A stretch of 64,000 nucleotides of DNA, taken from the NCBI GenBank assembly GCA_037349105.1, contig JAYJMM010000124.1, forward strand, positions 6,370,001 to 6,434,000. The letters run 5' to 3'. The position numbers and the translations under genes are program-made. This DNA comes from Limnomonas spitsbergensis (taxonomy: Eukaryota; Chlorophyta; Chlorophyceae; Chlamydomonadales). The notes beneath the pieces were generated by a model that did not search any database, was not told where the DNA came from, and was given only the letters and a program-made list of their open reading frames with translations. Every line of letters begins with the position of its first letter. Position 1 is the stretch's first letter. This document shows, piece after piece, positions 54,526 to 64,000 of this stretch.

Positions 54526-56138
54526 GGGCAGTGAAGTGGGCAGCCATACTATCTGCATCAGAATGCTAGGGTTCAGGATGGGTGATGGTGTCTGCCCCGG
54601 TGTCCACAATATAAATCTCAGACGAGAGGCAGATCTCCAGTCTGCCAGCAACTAGGGTGTGCGCTAGGCAGGTATCCTGCGCTTGAGGGTAGAGGCTGTT
54701 ATCCTCAGGCGAGGAAGTGATAGCAAGGAGGTACGTCTTCTGACACTTGGGCCAGGCAACCCATCTTAAGATCAGAGCTGTATAAAAACTGTACTGGGCC
54801 ACTGACAACAGCCTATGGCTGCCAGCAGGGGTCCAATGGGGAGACACCACCTGGAACCTGGACCAGCCTCCAATTGGAGACCCATGCAGCATGGCTGGCT
54901 GCACAGGGAGTCACTGGTAGCCATACACAGGGCAGCTGAACAATAAAGACACAAATAAAAAGAATGGTACCATGCATCAGGAGTGGTGAGGTAGGCCCAT
55001 GTTGCAACTGAATTGGCAATGGGCATGCCTTAAAAATGATTGGGATGGAATAGTGTGACAGCCAAATATGTCAGCACATACCACCAGTTATATTCTTAGT
55101 CGGAACTCTTTACCGTCAACTAATCTTATGCGAGCTGCCCCAGGGCCGCCAAAAGCGTAATAGGCATTTAACCTGGCCCGGCATCCTGCCGCAGGCCGCT
55201 ACCAGTATGTACCTAGCCTTGTTGAAGCTGATCTGTAGCTGAACCTGACTTCAATAGGCAGCGTTACTCACGGATTATGTAAGGATGATAGGTAGCTTGA
55301 ATGTGCTCCCATTTGCTAGTCAGCTAGTGGTATTTACTGCATGTAAAGACAGTGCAGATGTCTGCTTCAAAGGCCTGCTCTATCTTTGTACAACTGTATA
55401 TCATTACTGGGCCGTTCATACGCTGGGATTCGTTCCCGATCAAGCATCTATCAAAAGCAAAGAAGCGATCATTAAATTTTCAGCCGCTCTGCCCTCATGT
55501 GTGGACTTTGGAGGGTGCACACGTACGGGTAGTGGTTGATCACCGAGTCAATCTTATTGGCGCCTCCATGACCCACCTGGCAACGGCCTCCGCCCACAGA
55601 TGGCCCGGCCTTGACGCTTCTCCTAGAAAGTTGTATGCGCAAGCAGAGCTACCTCAACCTTTCCCTTGTTCTTCAGTGCATGGGTGGGAGGATGAGTTTC
55701 ATCAGCCTCATCCCAGGTCTGTTGTTGCTCTTTTGGGTCGGCCTCTTGATGTTTTGCACTATTTATGGCATGCTGCTCATGCCTGGAAAACTAGGTCATG
55801 ACTCTTTGTCTTGGCATAGGCTGGCATTTCAAGCAGCGCATGCAACCAGCGGCAAAACTATTGCATGAATCTGATGATCAGATCAGCGAATGACCTGCAT
55901 GCAACGGTCTTTGTGATGCGGAGACTAGGAAGACATGGATTTCAATGTGTTCAACATGCACCGTCATCTAGAAGGTCGTGACTCTTGAGGTCTTCAGTCC
56001 ATGTGCCCCTAGGTACAGGGTGGCGGGGTCGTGGGGGATCATCGGTGTCGCACATTCACACTTCATGTCTAGAGCGAAGAACGATACATTGCTTTGTTTG
56101 TATTTACAGCCTCGCTACAGTGAAGGCCTTCTACTAAA
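54526..56138. other. No identifiable gene
   Basis: Minus-strand frames at 54566-55026 lie upstream of the LINE and may be its decayed 5' coding part, but contain no recognised block. The rest shows nothing, apart from the presumed prefoldin promoter near 56000-56138. Confidence 0.3.
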
Positions 56139-56762
56139 ATGACTGAGAAGGAGGAACGCGAGAAGGCATTCTATGAGCTCCAGGACAGATATGCCCAAAC
56201 GCTTGACGCAATGAGAAGGGTAAACGTTTGAATGTTATTATTGTTCGCCAAGATGTTCCATGACTCATCCCCTATTCACAGCTGAATCAAGCGGAGCGTT
56301 CAACGCAAATGGGAAAGCAGCGATTGGAATTGGTACTTTCAGAGCTGGGCAGCATGCCAGAGAACATCCCTGTTTACAGACAAATCGGAAGGGCGTGAGT
56401 CCAGATTAAATTGCCGCTGACGATCTGCTGAATGGACTAGCTGCTACTTGGGCATTTGGCTGTGCATGCACATGGTTACCAGCATGTCATCAACTGCCGT
56501 GGTCTGTGCATCATGCAAGGCAAATGGGAGGGAGATCAGCACTTCTGAGATTTGCATCCACGTATTTTTTCGATATCGCAAAACGATTCATCATTGTTTC
56601 TGATACAGGTACTTTCTTGAGCCCAAGTCTAAAATCCTTTCGGTGGGGGCGCAAACCATCGCAGCTGCTGGGTCAAACTTGGAAATGTTGGAGAAAAACA
56701 AGGGAGCTGTGGAACTAAAATTGAAAGAACTTCAGGGCGAGCTACAAGAGCTGGCCAAGTGA
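56139..56762 (+). CDS. Prefoldin subunit 1-like protein, three exons
   Basis: Exons 56139-56219, 56282-56394 and 56609-56762 join in phase with GT-AG introns to give 115 residues, the usual length for beta-type prefoldin subunits. An N-terminal coiled coil (REKAFYELQDRYAQTLDAM), a central hairpin region (PVYRQIGRAYFLEPKSKIL) and a C-terminal coiled coil (NLEMLEKNKGAVELKLKEL) form the prefoldin pattern; the Y-x-x-IGR-x-(Y/F)-FL segment is typical of subunit 1. Prefoldin is a cytosolic hexamer that passes unfolded actin and tubulin to the CCT chaperonin. The start is chosen because it is the first Met and upstream sequence has stops in phase. It appears intact. Confidence 0.85.
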
Positions 56763-57986
56763 ACTGACATAGAGACCTTTGAATGGTGAGATATGACCGT
56801 TTAGGTCCTTCATTGTCATTAGAACTTCTAGACGACTACACCTTCAGTGCTTCTCACCGCAGTGTTTCTAGTATCGCACACACTCACATGTAATCATGTT
56901 TCTTTGCGTTTAGGAAAGCTGAGTGCAGTCCATGATGGTTGACGATGATGGTGCTTCGATAGCCAGAGTGGTTCGAGTAACGTACTACCTTCTGTTTCCA
57001 GCGCCCATTCAATCATCTTGTGTTTAGGCCAAACGCTTGAGATCGTTTGGATTGGATCTCACTCCCTGCTGACGCTTAAAATCACGATTTTGAATTCCCT
57101 GTTATCCTCCGCTGTTATGAGACCTCAAAAGATTATGAGGTCCCCGAGAAAACAGGTTTTGTCTGGGATTTCCTTACGTCTCTGGATTGAAGCTATGCAG
57201 GGCGAATAGGTGATTATATTAGACTTATGATGCCTAACCCATACTGAACTTGGGTCTAGCTCAAAGTGTGGCAGTCATGCAAACTGCAGTAATCCCGCCT
57301 GTGTATGCCGTAGTGGGTAAGTTATCGGCCCCAGTTCTTAGTAGTTTCTCTCATCCCGGCCTCTCACCTCAGTAAGATTTCATTGTCCAGGACTGAGGAA
57401 TCATCCCTCACATAAAGAGGCTCTTGATTCCAACACCAAATGTTTGAGTACCGTACCGGTATCTGTATCTATGATCATCAGATTGACGAGAGTATTAAAA
57501 GCAGGGGATCAAAAGTCTCTGATGAAGATCATATCCCAGTCACAAAGACTTCCATGACTACGGAGGGCTTGAGATTTTAACTAGAGAGAACCAGGGCTGA
57601 GAGCAAACGTTTGAGGAGTCTGAAACTGTCATCATACAATGCTGCTTTATCTGACAACGGCCCTGCAAGCATGGTGGATGCAGCAAGCTACGCTATCTCA
57701 GTTTAAAAGTGTCATGCCTAGTCCTTAGCACGTACTCTTCCAGATTGGCAGTCCCTGGGGCAACAAGGGTGCATAGGACTTGCCCCACAATGACATGCGA
57801 ACACATACACCAAGGATCGCAATATCTCCCCTTCGATCTCTGGCAACAGCAGTGCAGTACAAATACAAGCAGCTGCCAAGTTCAAGACCCAGGCAGTGGA
57901 GCCAAGGGGCAAGAAAGCTCCAAAGTATTGACAGGGTACTCTTCACATGACATGACGATGTACTGCAAGGCCCTACTCAATAGGCT
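56763..57986. other. Prefoldin 3' flank and spacer
   Basis: No coding evidence or repeat was recognised. Confidence 0.35.
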
Positions 57987-58099
57987 TATCTTGTCCTGCC
58001 CACTTCTGTGTGTTCTTTCCATCTTCCTCCCAACTCTTCAATTAGGCGCCCACGTGGCCGAGCCTATTGTGAGCAGGGCCCAGAGGTGTAACGTCATTG
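57987..58099 (+). mobile_element. Short LINE tail with imperfect target-site duplication
   Basis: Pyrimidine tract and complete terminal core (TAGGCGCCCACGTGGCCGAG to GTGTAACGTCATTG). Flanked by ACTCAATAGGCT (57975-57986) and ACTCATAAGGCT (58100-58111), 10 of 12 identical. Confidence 0.7.
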
Positions 58100-58212
58100 A
58101 CTCATAAGGCTAGAACTCTTGGTTGCCTATCTGCGAAGATGAAATCAGGAAAGAGAGGACCAAAAAGGGAAAAGCCAGAAAGGAAAATGAGTCCTATGCT
58201 TCCTCAGACCAG

Positions 58213-58404
58213 CGTGTCCATAACATTACACCTCTGGGCCCTGCTCAAAAGCTCGACCGCGTGGACGCCCAACAGTTAAGGATAACAAAACTAAAGGCAA
58301 GGGGGGAATGGAAAGAAAGAGAGGAAAACAAAGTATGTTGAATTACCCCTCCCCCCCCACAAAAAGCGAAGGCACAGCGATTTCCCCCCAAACCAAACGG
58401 GTGG
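58213..58404 (-). mobile_element. LINE tail, minus strand
   Basis: CCATAACATTACACCTCTGGG through CGACCGCGTGGACGCCCAAC, followed by a purine-rich tract (plus strand) as in the larger LINE 3' UTR. Confidence 0.75.
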
Positions 58405-58524
58405 CAATTGGTCAATAACGTAACACCTCTGGGCCCGCTAAAAGCTCAGCCGCGTGGCCCAACTGGTGAGTGGAGCCCTCACCAATTTCGACGACATCCT
58501 CCACAAAAGTTATGGCATACCCCC
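58405..58524 (-). mobile_element. LINE tail interrupted by element C
   Basis: The terminal core (GTCAATAACGTAACACCTCT) is followed by CATCCTCCACAAAAG, which matches 52391-52410 of the large LINE 3' UTR. The match stops where element C begins at 58525. Confidence 0.7.
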
Positions 58525-59178
58525 TGTCACGGTATATTACGGTATACGTGCCAAAACCGTTTAGGCCGCAGTTTGCGACCGCGGAGACTTCGCAGCTTCC
58601 CTGCGGAGTCTCCTTATTTGAACTGGAACCTAGAAACCCGCTTACGCTAGGGGTTTAGCTTGCCCGTACTCTGAATTAGGGTTTGCCGATTCAATATATA
58701 TCCCGGCAATTGCCAAACTAGCTACTTCGTCCCTTTCAAAAGGACAGACCTCTTATGTAACAAGCTCCGGCCGGCATCCAATGCATGAGGCCTGAAGTGT
58801 TCATAACGTCAGTACCTATATCAAGTGAAGACTAGCTCATCCTCCGCTGAGATAGCAGGAGAACAAGACCTCAGTTGAGGAACGAGATCCCTGCAGAACA
58901 GTAGTTCGCAGTCTACGATCCCGTACCCTCACCGCGTGTGACGCGGTAAGTGCCCTAATCATAGCCTAGCTGGATAGCGACCATACAGCCAGAAGGCCTG
59001 TGCCTCCCAAAGATATTGCCTGACATTCAAATACAAGTTTCGAAGCTTAACTCGTTGAGCACCCGCAGCCAGTGAGTAGTCCCTGAGTCTGCCCGTAGGC
59101 GTCCATCACTGTCGTGAGGAAGAAGTCCGCCACGGACCTGAAGCGCACATCTCGTGTCCTTTTGAAAGGGACGAAGTA
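58525..59178 (+). repeat. Element C 5' LTR (approximate inner end)
   Basis: Homologous to the minus strand of 21966-21298 in element B. Shared landmarks are CACGGTATA, ACGTGCC, the GGAGACT and GCGGAG block, and the inverted-repeat arms at 58723-58745 and 59156-59178, which are perfect 23-bp complements. The inner end is set at the second arm; similarity to B continues for about 60 bases beyond it, so the boundary is uncertain. Confidence 0.65.
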
Positions 59179-59822
59179 AATCTAGCCTGATCAGCCTGAT
59201 TCGCCAGTTCCTGCTGAAGGTGTTTGTGCTTCAAAAATTTGAATTCTGCTTGTCAGCAATTGACCTTGGAAAGGTGCTTGAACTGCAATTTGGCTGAGGT
59301 AATCTCCAGAGAGAGATTGCCAAGTGAAACCCTGTGAATTACTGAGTGTGGCAACTCAGTGCCAGGCCCAGAGAGGCTTGAAGATTTGGCTGTGGAATTA
59401 TACACCCAGCAAATACTGCCTGTGTGATTGAAGATTGAGACCAGGTGGATCCAATCTGTCATCATTGACAGAAGTGAACTTGTGGATTGAAGATCCAAGT
59501 TTGAATTTTTTTGGTGGACCAGAGCATCCCCGCAGGACCACGAAGCTGAGTGGACACCACGCAAGAGGCTACATCCACGCAGGGCGTGTGACATCTAGAG
59601 CGGCCCAGCCAGAAAGGCGACGGAGGATTCCGCCAGATTCTGATTATTAGCAAGAAAAAGCAGGAAGGCAGAGCCCTGTCCTGTTTTTTGCTGTACCTGT
59701 CGGCTTGACCTGACTGGCAAGCCCTCACCAGGCTGCAGTAGGTGCAAGAGGCAGAAGCCTGAGCGTTAGCAGATCCTGTTCTGGTGTTGCCAGCACATTG
59801 CAGGATAGTGTGGATCGTATAA
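59179..59822 (+). other. Element C untranslated leader
   Basis: Non-coding, partly similar to B near the LTR. No tRNA primer-binding site was recognised. Confidence 0.4.
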
Positions 59823-62587
59823 TTGCCTGTAGGAATGGCAGAGTGTAACCTGCATCCTGATAGGCACGAGCACCCCGACGCCCAGCGCCGCAGCGGGCGA
59901 GTGTGGGGGCTGGAGCCAGGTGCAGACCTGATAGAGGTGGCTGATTCACTGATTGCAGAGGAAACCCTGCGGATGGCGGAGAAACTGGCAGGGCCAGTGG
60001 ATCCGGCCGCAGGGGCCTGCAAGGTGCCAGGACCTGACCGCTTCCTGCCCAGAGCGGCAGGAATGCTGGCCGATGGCGCTGTGTGTGTGACGAGGACAGG
60101 CATTGGGCGAGGAGGCCCACTGCCCGCTGATTCCAGGAGCAGCCTGGAATTTGAGCAGGGTCCGACGCAGGCGGGAACCCCAGATCTGATCTTGGATCAG
60201 GTGGCTGAGGTGTCCCAGAGCAGCGGCATACGGCGTGACAGCGATCCAGATACCGCTCCGCAACAGATTCCGTCCAGGGTGACGAGGGTTGCGCAGCGGG
60301 TACTGGTGGAGCTCTGTCAGCCGGAACAAAAGGCAGAGATCGCCGCAGCCCCAGGGGGGCTAGCAGGCCGATTTCAGCCAGGTGGAGAGGAAATGGAGAG
60401 CAGGCAAGTGCCTGCAGTGGTCTAGCGCGAGGGGGCAGTTGCCCAGCCAGCGGTGACCAGGCAGGTCTTGCAGGCCAGTGCAGAGCCACTGGCAGCACTT
60501 AAAAAATCAGCGGTGCCGGTGGGAAAGCCTTGGGCTGACCTGATATCCGAGGAGGAACTTGCAGACCCAGTTCGGGAGGAAAGGGGGCAGCGACCCAAGA
60601 CAGGACTGGACTCAGAGCAGCAGATGGCGCTTGAGGGAGAAGCGATGCGTATTTCTCGCGGGCTAGCAGGGATCGAGGATCCCGCAGCTTTGGGGTGCAA
60701 GGTGCCCAGTGCAGATCAAGCTTGGCCCAAGAGCGTTGGGCAGGCTGATGGCACTGTGGGCGCTGAAGTGTCGCACAAAGGGATCGGCCGGAGAGGGCCA
60801 GTGCCCCAATCAAACCTGGATATTCCAAGGCAAGGCCTGGAATATGCGCAGTGGTTGAGACAGGGAGGAAGAACCCCTGAGCTGACATTGGACTCGGCCG
60901 CTGAGGTGTCGCAGACCAATGGCGCATATCGGGACAGTGGTCCAGAAGGCGCACCGCAGCAGGACCTGCCAAGTGGGGCAGGGGCTGCGCGACGAGTCAT
61001 GAACGAGCCCGATCACGGTGATCAAGGGGCAGGCGCCTCTGTAGCCCCAGAGAGGGCAGGTACGATGCCCCGTGGTGGAGGTCAGGTGATCAGGAAACCT
61101 GCAGATCTGCAGGCGGTGGGTAGAGCAAAAGACGCCACTGCGAAATGGCCCCCAGTAAAAAGGAAGGAGGATCTGGCTCAGCCAATAGGGTGGAACATGC
61201 TAGGGCAGTGGATCACTGGAGTGTGGAAAAGTGTGTGTGACGCAGAGCAGGCGGGGTTAAGCAGTCTGGCTGTGCCCCAGCAGCGCGCACCCTTGGAGGC
61301 ACTGACCAGGTGTATGGAGCAGCCAGGTAATCAGGTGTCCCCCAACGGCTGGTCCATGTTTGATATCCTCAGCAGTGACAGTGAGCCAAGTCCCAGGGAC
61401 CAACAGCAGGCCCGGGGGAGGGCCTTTTCACCCAGGCGGGATAGCCCGGTAGCTAGCGAGCAGCTGCACCTGATCAGCAGTGATCTGACAGGAAGGGCTG
61501 AGCACAGGCCTGGCCCGCGCAGGGCAAGCGAGGCTGAGGATTATGCGAGGTTTGGGGTCGTCCCAGAGCAGGATAAACAGGATCAGGAGGATCAACCTGT
61601 GGTGGCTGGTGGCTGCGAGCCAGGCCAACTGCAGGTGCAGGCGCCGCGGCTGTGCTTGCAGAGGGAGGCAGCCCCTGTGACACCTGTGGTGGCCGGTGGC
61701 TGCGAGCCAGGCCAACTGCAGGTGTAGGCGACGCGGCATTGCTTGCAGAGGGAGGCAGGTCCTGTGACACCTGTGGTGGCTGGTGGCTGCGAGCCAGGCC
61801 AACTGCAGGTGCAGGCGCCGCAGCTGTGCTTGCAGAGGGAGGCAGCTCCTGTGACACCTGTGGTGGCCGGTGGTTGCGAGCCGGGCCACCTGCATTTCTG
61901 GGAGCAGAAGCTGAACCAGCAGGTGGCCGAGGAACCAGCAGAATCAAGGGAGATTGAGGCCCACGTGCACAGGCAGGCGCCGGTGCTGGTGCATACGCAC
62001 CAGCCAGAAGAGGATGGGCCTTTCACACCACTGGTGGCAGCAGCTCCAGGAGGGGGCCAGGTGGCAACACCGGAACCAGGGGCGGCCCAGCAGGCCATCA
62101 TATGGCTGGGGGCGCCCAAGGGTGTGGCAGGTGTGCCTACAGCTGCCGACGACCCTAGCCAGTCCCAGGTCGAGGCCTCAGGACTGAAGGGGGGCCAGGC
62201 AGGCAACCTGCCAGAGGGGTTGGCCGTGCAAGGTCCAACTGAAGGGGCAAGGCAGGCGATCCCGGGCACAAGGGAAACAAGCCCAACCAGCCAGGGCAGT
62301 GCCCATGGGGAACCCAGAGAACACTCACCCAAGCCTGTTGCGGCAGAGAATCGTGAGGGGTCAATGGAGCTGGATATCCCCATACCCATGCTGAGGGAAA
62401 AGGTGAACTGGTACCAGCAGAAGCTCAAAGGAATGGCCAGGCAGTCAGGGGTTGCCTGGCAGATGAGAATGACCAGGCAACTGAGGATGATGAAGCGTCG
62501 CTCGGCAAAGAAGCTGCAGACGCTGTTGCCACAGGGCAGGGCAGCTGACAATGACGTGGATGAAGCTATAGGAGCAGCAGGTCTCCG
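59823..62587 (+). pseudogene. Element C gag N-terminal region, two in-frame stops
   Basis: One reading frame from 59823 runs through TAG at 60423 and TAG at 61725. The N-terminal segment (EVADSLIAEETLRMAEKLAG) is followed by the domain shared with element B (AVPVGKP, RQGLEYAQWL, TMPRGG, VIRKPADLQAV, VSPNGWSMFDILSS). Then come about four 29-residue repeats (61590-61890), the WEQKLNQQVAEEP segment, and the basic helix PMLREKVNWYQQKL. The TAG at 61725 sits where the repeat consensus has Gln. Near 62570 coding similarity shifts to another phase. This copy is not translatable in full. Confidence 0.7.
61590..61890 (+). repeat. 87-bp minisatellite in element C, about four copies
   Basis: Same 29-residue unit and 87-base period as the array at 18338-19672 on the opposite strand. 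Confidence 0.9.
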
Positions 62588-63709
62588 GTGCCAGCACCCG
62601 TGGACATCAGCAGCAGCAGGAATGTGTGCCTGGTATCATTCCCTGCTGCGGTGCCTGCAGATGTGGAGCTGGCCAGGCTCAGGGAGGATCGCGCAACAGG
62701 TGACCGTCAGCAGCAAATGGACACCCGCGATGCCATGCGTCAGGCCATGAGGCATTACCCCGGAAGCGTATGCATGTTCTGCGGGTGCGAGTGCGAGCAC
62801 AGCGACAGTGCGTGTGAGCACCTCATGGATGCCAACATCCAGAGGGGGCTGGAGCCGGGTGAGGATCCGGCTGAGGCCAGTGATGCAGTGATTGCAGAGG
62901 AAGCAATGCGGATTGCAGTGAAGCTGGCCGGGCCAGCGGATCCGGCCACAGGCGCGCGCAGGGTGCCAGTGCAAGACCGCTCCCTGTCCGCGGAGGAAGG
63001 GAAGCTGGCTGATGGTACGGTGCGCGTCCATGTGACACAAAAAGGAATGGGCCGAGGGGGCCCGGTGCCCGCGGATCCCAGAAAGGACCTGGAAGCTGAG
63101 CAGTTGCCGACGCAAGGGGGAGGAACCCCAGAGCTGATCTTGGATCCAGCAGCTGAGGTAGCCCAGAGCGGAGATACGGGTCGGGGCTGTGGTCCAGACG
63201 CCGCTGTGCAGCAGAATCCGCCCAGGGGGGCAAGGACTGCGCAGCGGGTCAAGGAGAAGTCCAGCCAAAGTGACCAAAGGACGGATGTCGCCGCAGGCCC
63301 AGAGGGGCTTGCAGGCCGTGACAAGGTCAGGGCAGGCGAGCCGCTAGAAAAAGTAGAGGTGAGTGTGGCCAGGCGCGGACCTGCAGAAGTCAAGCGCGAG
63401 GGGGCAGGAGCCAAACCAGCGATGGCCGGGCAGGTGTCGCAGGAGAACGATGAACCGCGGATCCAGAGCAAAAGGGCGGCTGTGCCGGTGGGAAAGCCGT
63501 TGTCTGACCTGATGAGGGAAGAAGAGCTGTCAGAGCCCATCCCAGAGGTGCAAGTGCAAAAAGGGCCGCAGCTGAGGGCAGGGCTGCATCCAAGGGGGCA
63601 GCTGAGGCCGCACCGCACTCCAGTTAGGGTCAACGGTGTATGGAACACCCCGGTCCAGGTTTCTCCCCAGTGTGGGCAGGCCTGTGCAGAGATCCAAGGA
63701 GGGATTTAG
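62588..63709 (+). CDS. Element C gag continuation: variant knuckle, then second copy of the N-terminal domain
   Basis: Open frame of 373 codons. It starts with NVCLVSFPAAVPADVELARL, similar to element B, then the CX2CX5HX4C knuckle (CMFCGCECEHSDSAC, nt about 62773-62817) and EHLMDANIQRG. Immediately after, the sequence returns to the N-terminal domain already seen at 59880-60530: LEPGED matches LEPGAD, IAEEAMRIAVKLAGP matches IAEETLRMAEKLAGP, and AVPVGKPLSDLMREEEL matches AVPVGKPWADLISEEEL. The expected Arg/Ser-rich and capsid parts are missing, so this looks like a partial tandem duplication or recombination joint. The start at 62588 follows a frameshift and is arbitrary. Confidence 0.55.
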   Translation: MPAPVDISSSRNVCLVSFPAAVPADVELARLREDRATGDRQQQMDTRDAMRQAMRHYPGSVCMFCGCECEHSDSACEHLMDANIQRGLEPGEDPAEASDAVIAEEAMRIAVKLAGPADPATGARRVPVQDRSLSAEEGKLADGTVRVHVTQKGMGRGGPVPADPRKDLEAEQLPTQGGGTPELILDPAAEVAQSGDTGRGCGPDAAVQQNPPRGARTAQRVKEKSSQSDQRTDVAAGPEGLAGRDKVRAGEPLEKVEVSVARRGPAEVKREGAGAKPAMAGQVSQENDEPRIQSKRAAVPVGKPLSDLMREEELSEPIPEVQVQKGPQLRAGLHPRGQLRPHRTPVRVNGVWNTPVQVSPQCGQACAEIQGGI

Positions 63710-64000
63710 CGGCCAAGTGAAGAGAGGCGGCAGCCGAGGGGGCGGCCTGTATGGATTTTCCAACAATCCAGCGTGGGCACAGGAGGAAGGCCCCAGAGAG
63801 TCAGAGCACTCCAGGGCGGTGAAAATGGCAGATCTACAGGAGCTGATTGAGGAGGATCTGCAGCCGATCGGCTGGAGGGGGATTCTGCGGGGGGCGGAGA
63901 ACCTGTGGAAGCAAGTTTGCTCCAGGTATTTCTCCCACTTCAGCGACCAGGTGAATGCGATTGAGGAATTCAGGGCCCATCATCTGAGGGAATGGGCAAC
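63710..64000 (+). other. Continuation of duplicated gag domain, cut by window end
   Basis: A frame at 63825 (MADLQELIEEDLQPIGW) resembles the PADLQAV...QPIGW block of the first copy (about 61100-61190) and continues to the end of the window. Confidence 0.45.

Larger units (their letters stand above)
58525..64000 (+). mobile_element. Element C: 5' part of a Gypsy-family retrotransposon
   Basis: Starts TGTCACGG at 58525 and shows LTR, leader and gag in the same order as element B on the opposite strand. It continues past the window end, so pol, if present, is not visible. Confidence 0.8.

Noticed and set aside
59179..59240. tRNA primer-binding site next to the LTR
   Set aside because: No 12-18 base complement to a tRNA 3' end starting with TGG was recognised in either element B or C, so priming cannot be assigned.

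Overview
The window looks like nuclear DNA of a green alga. Five intron-bearing genes can be modelled with consistent GT-AG splice sites. One is a thylakoid-curvature (CURT1/CAAD-type) protein with a likely plastid transit peptide, and another is a plant-type purple acid phosphatase. The rest of the window is mostly transposon debris and simple repeats. A prasinophyte such as Cymbomonas would fit the intron-dense genes and heavy Gypsy load, but that is only a guess.

Layout. 1-14093 (element A, plus strand): a decayed Ty3/Gypsy retrotransposon. It holds the end of gag, a CCHC knuckle and a retropepsin-like protease (1-1615), then two long zinc-finger-rich reading frames (1737-8155), a 0.6 kb non-coding patch, and a pol region (about 9282-14093). 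Pol carries RT and RNase H, a cytosine-C5 DNA-methyltransferase-like domain, an integrase and a PHD finger. 14172-21966 (element B, minus strand): a related element with its 5' LTR, leader, gag and an 87-bp in-frame minisatellite, truncated before pol. 22636-26202: a nine-exon DEAD-box RNA helicase (minus). 27232-28331: a LINE 3' part (plus). 29649-30365: a small ASCH-like gene (minus). 32840-34230: minisatellites. 34604-36000: several 5'-truncated LINE tails. 36234-37558: the CURT1-like gene (minus). 39480-41420: a 2 kb one-strand polypyrimidine satellite. 44576-51155: an 18-exon purple acid phosphatase (plus). 51545-54525: LINE tails and a larger degenerate LINE with a YADD reverse transcriptase (minus). 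56139-56762: a prefoldin-1-like subunit (plus). 57987-58524: more LINE tails, into which element C (plus, 58525 to the window end) has inserted. C is of the same family as B.

How the parts relate. A, B and C share a gag family. Overlaying them gives LTR, leader, repeat-bearing gag, capsid-like domain, CCHC knuckle, protease, RT/RNase H, DNA methyltransferase, integrase and PHD finger. That combination, a retroelement with a possible DNA-methylation writer and a chromatin reader in one pol, is the most interesting content of the window. The copy seen is not functional: the RT palm is deleted, there are stops and frameshifts, and a Tyr stands where the catalytic Cys is expected. The single-copy genes appear intact and unrelated to one another in function.
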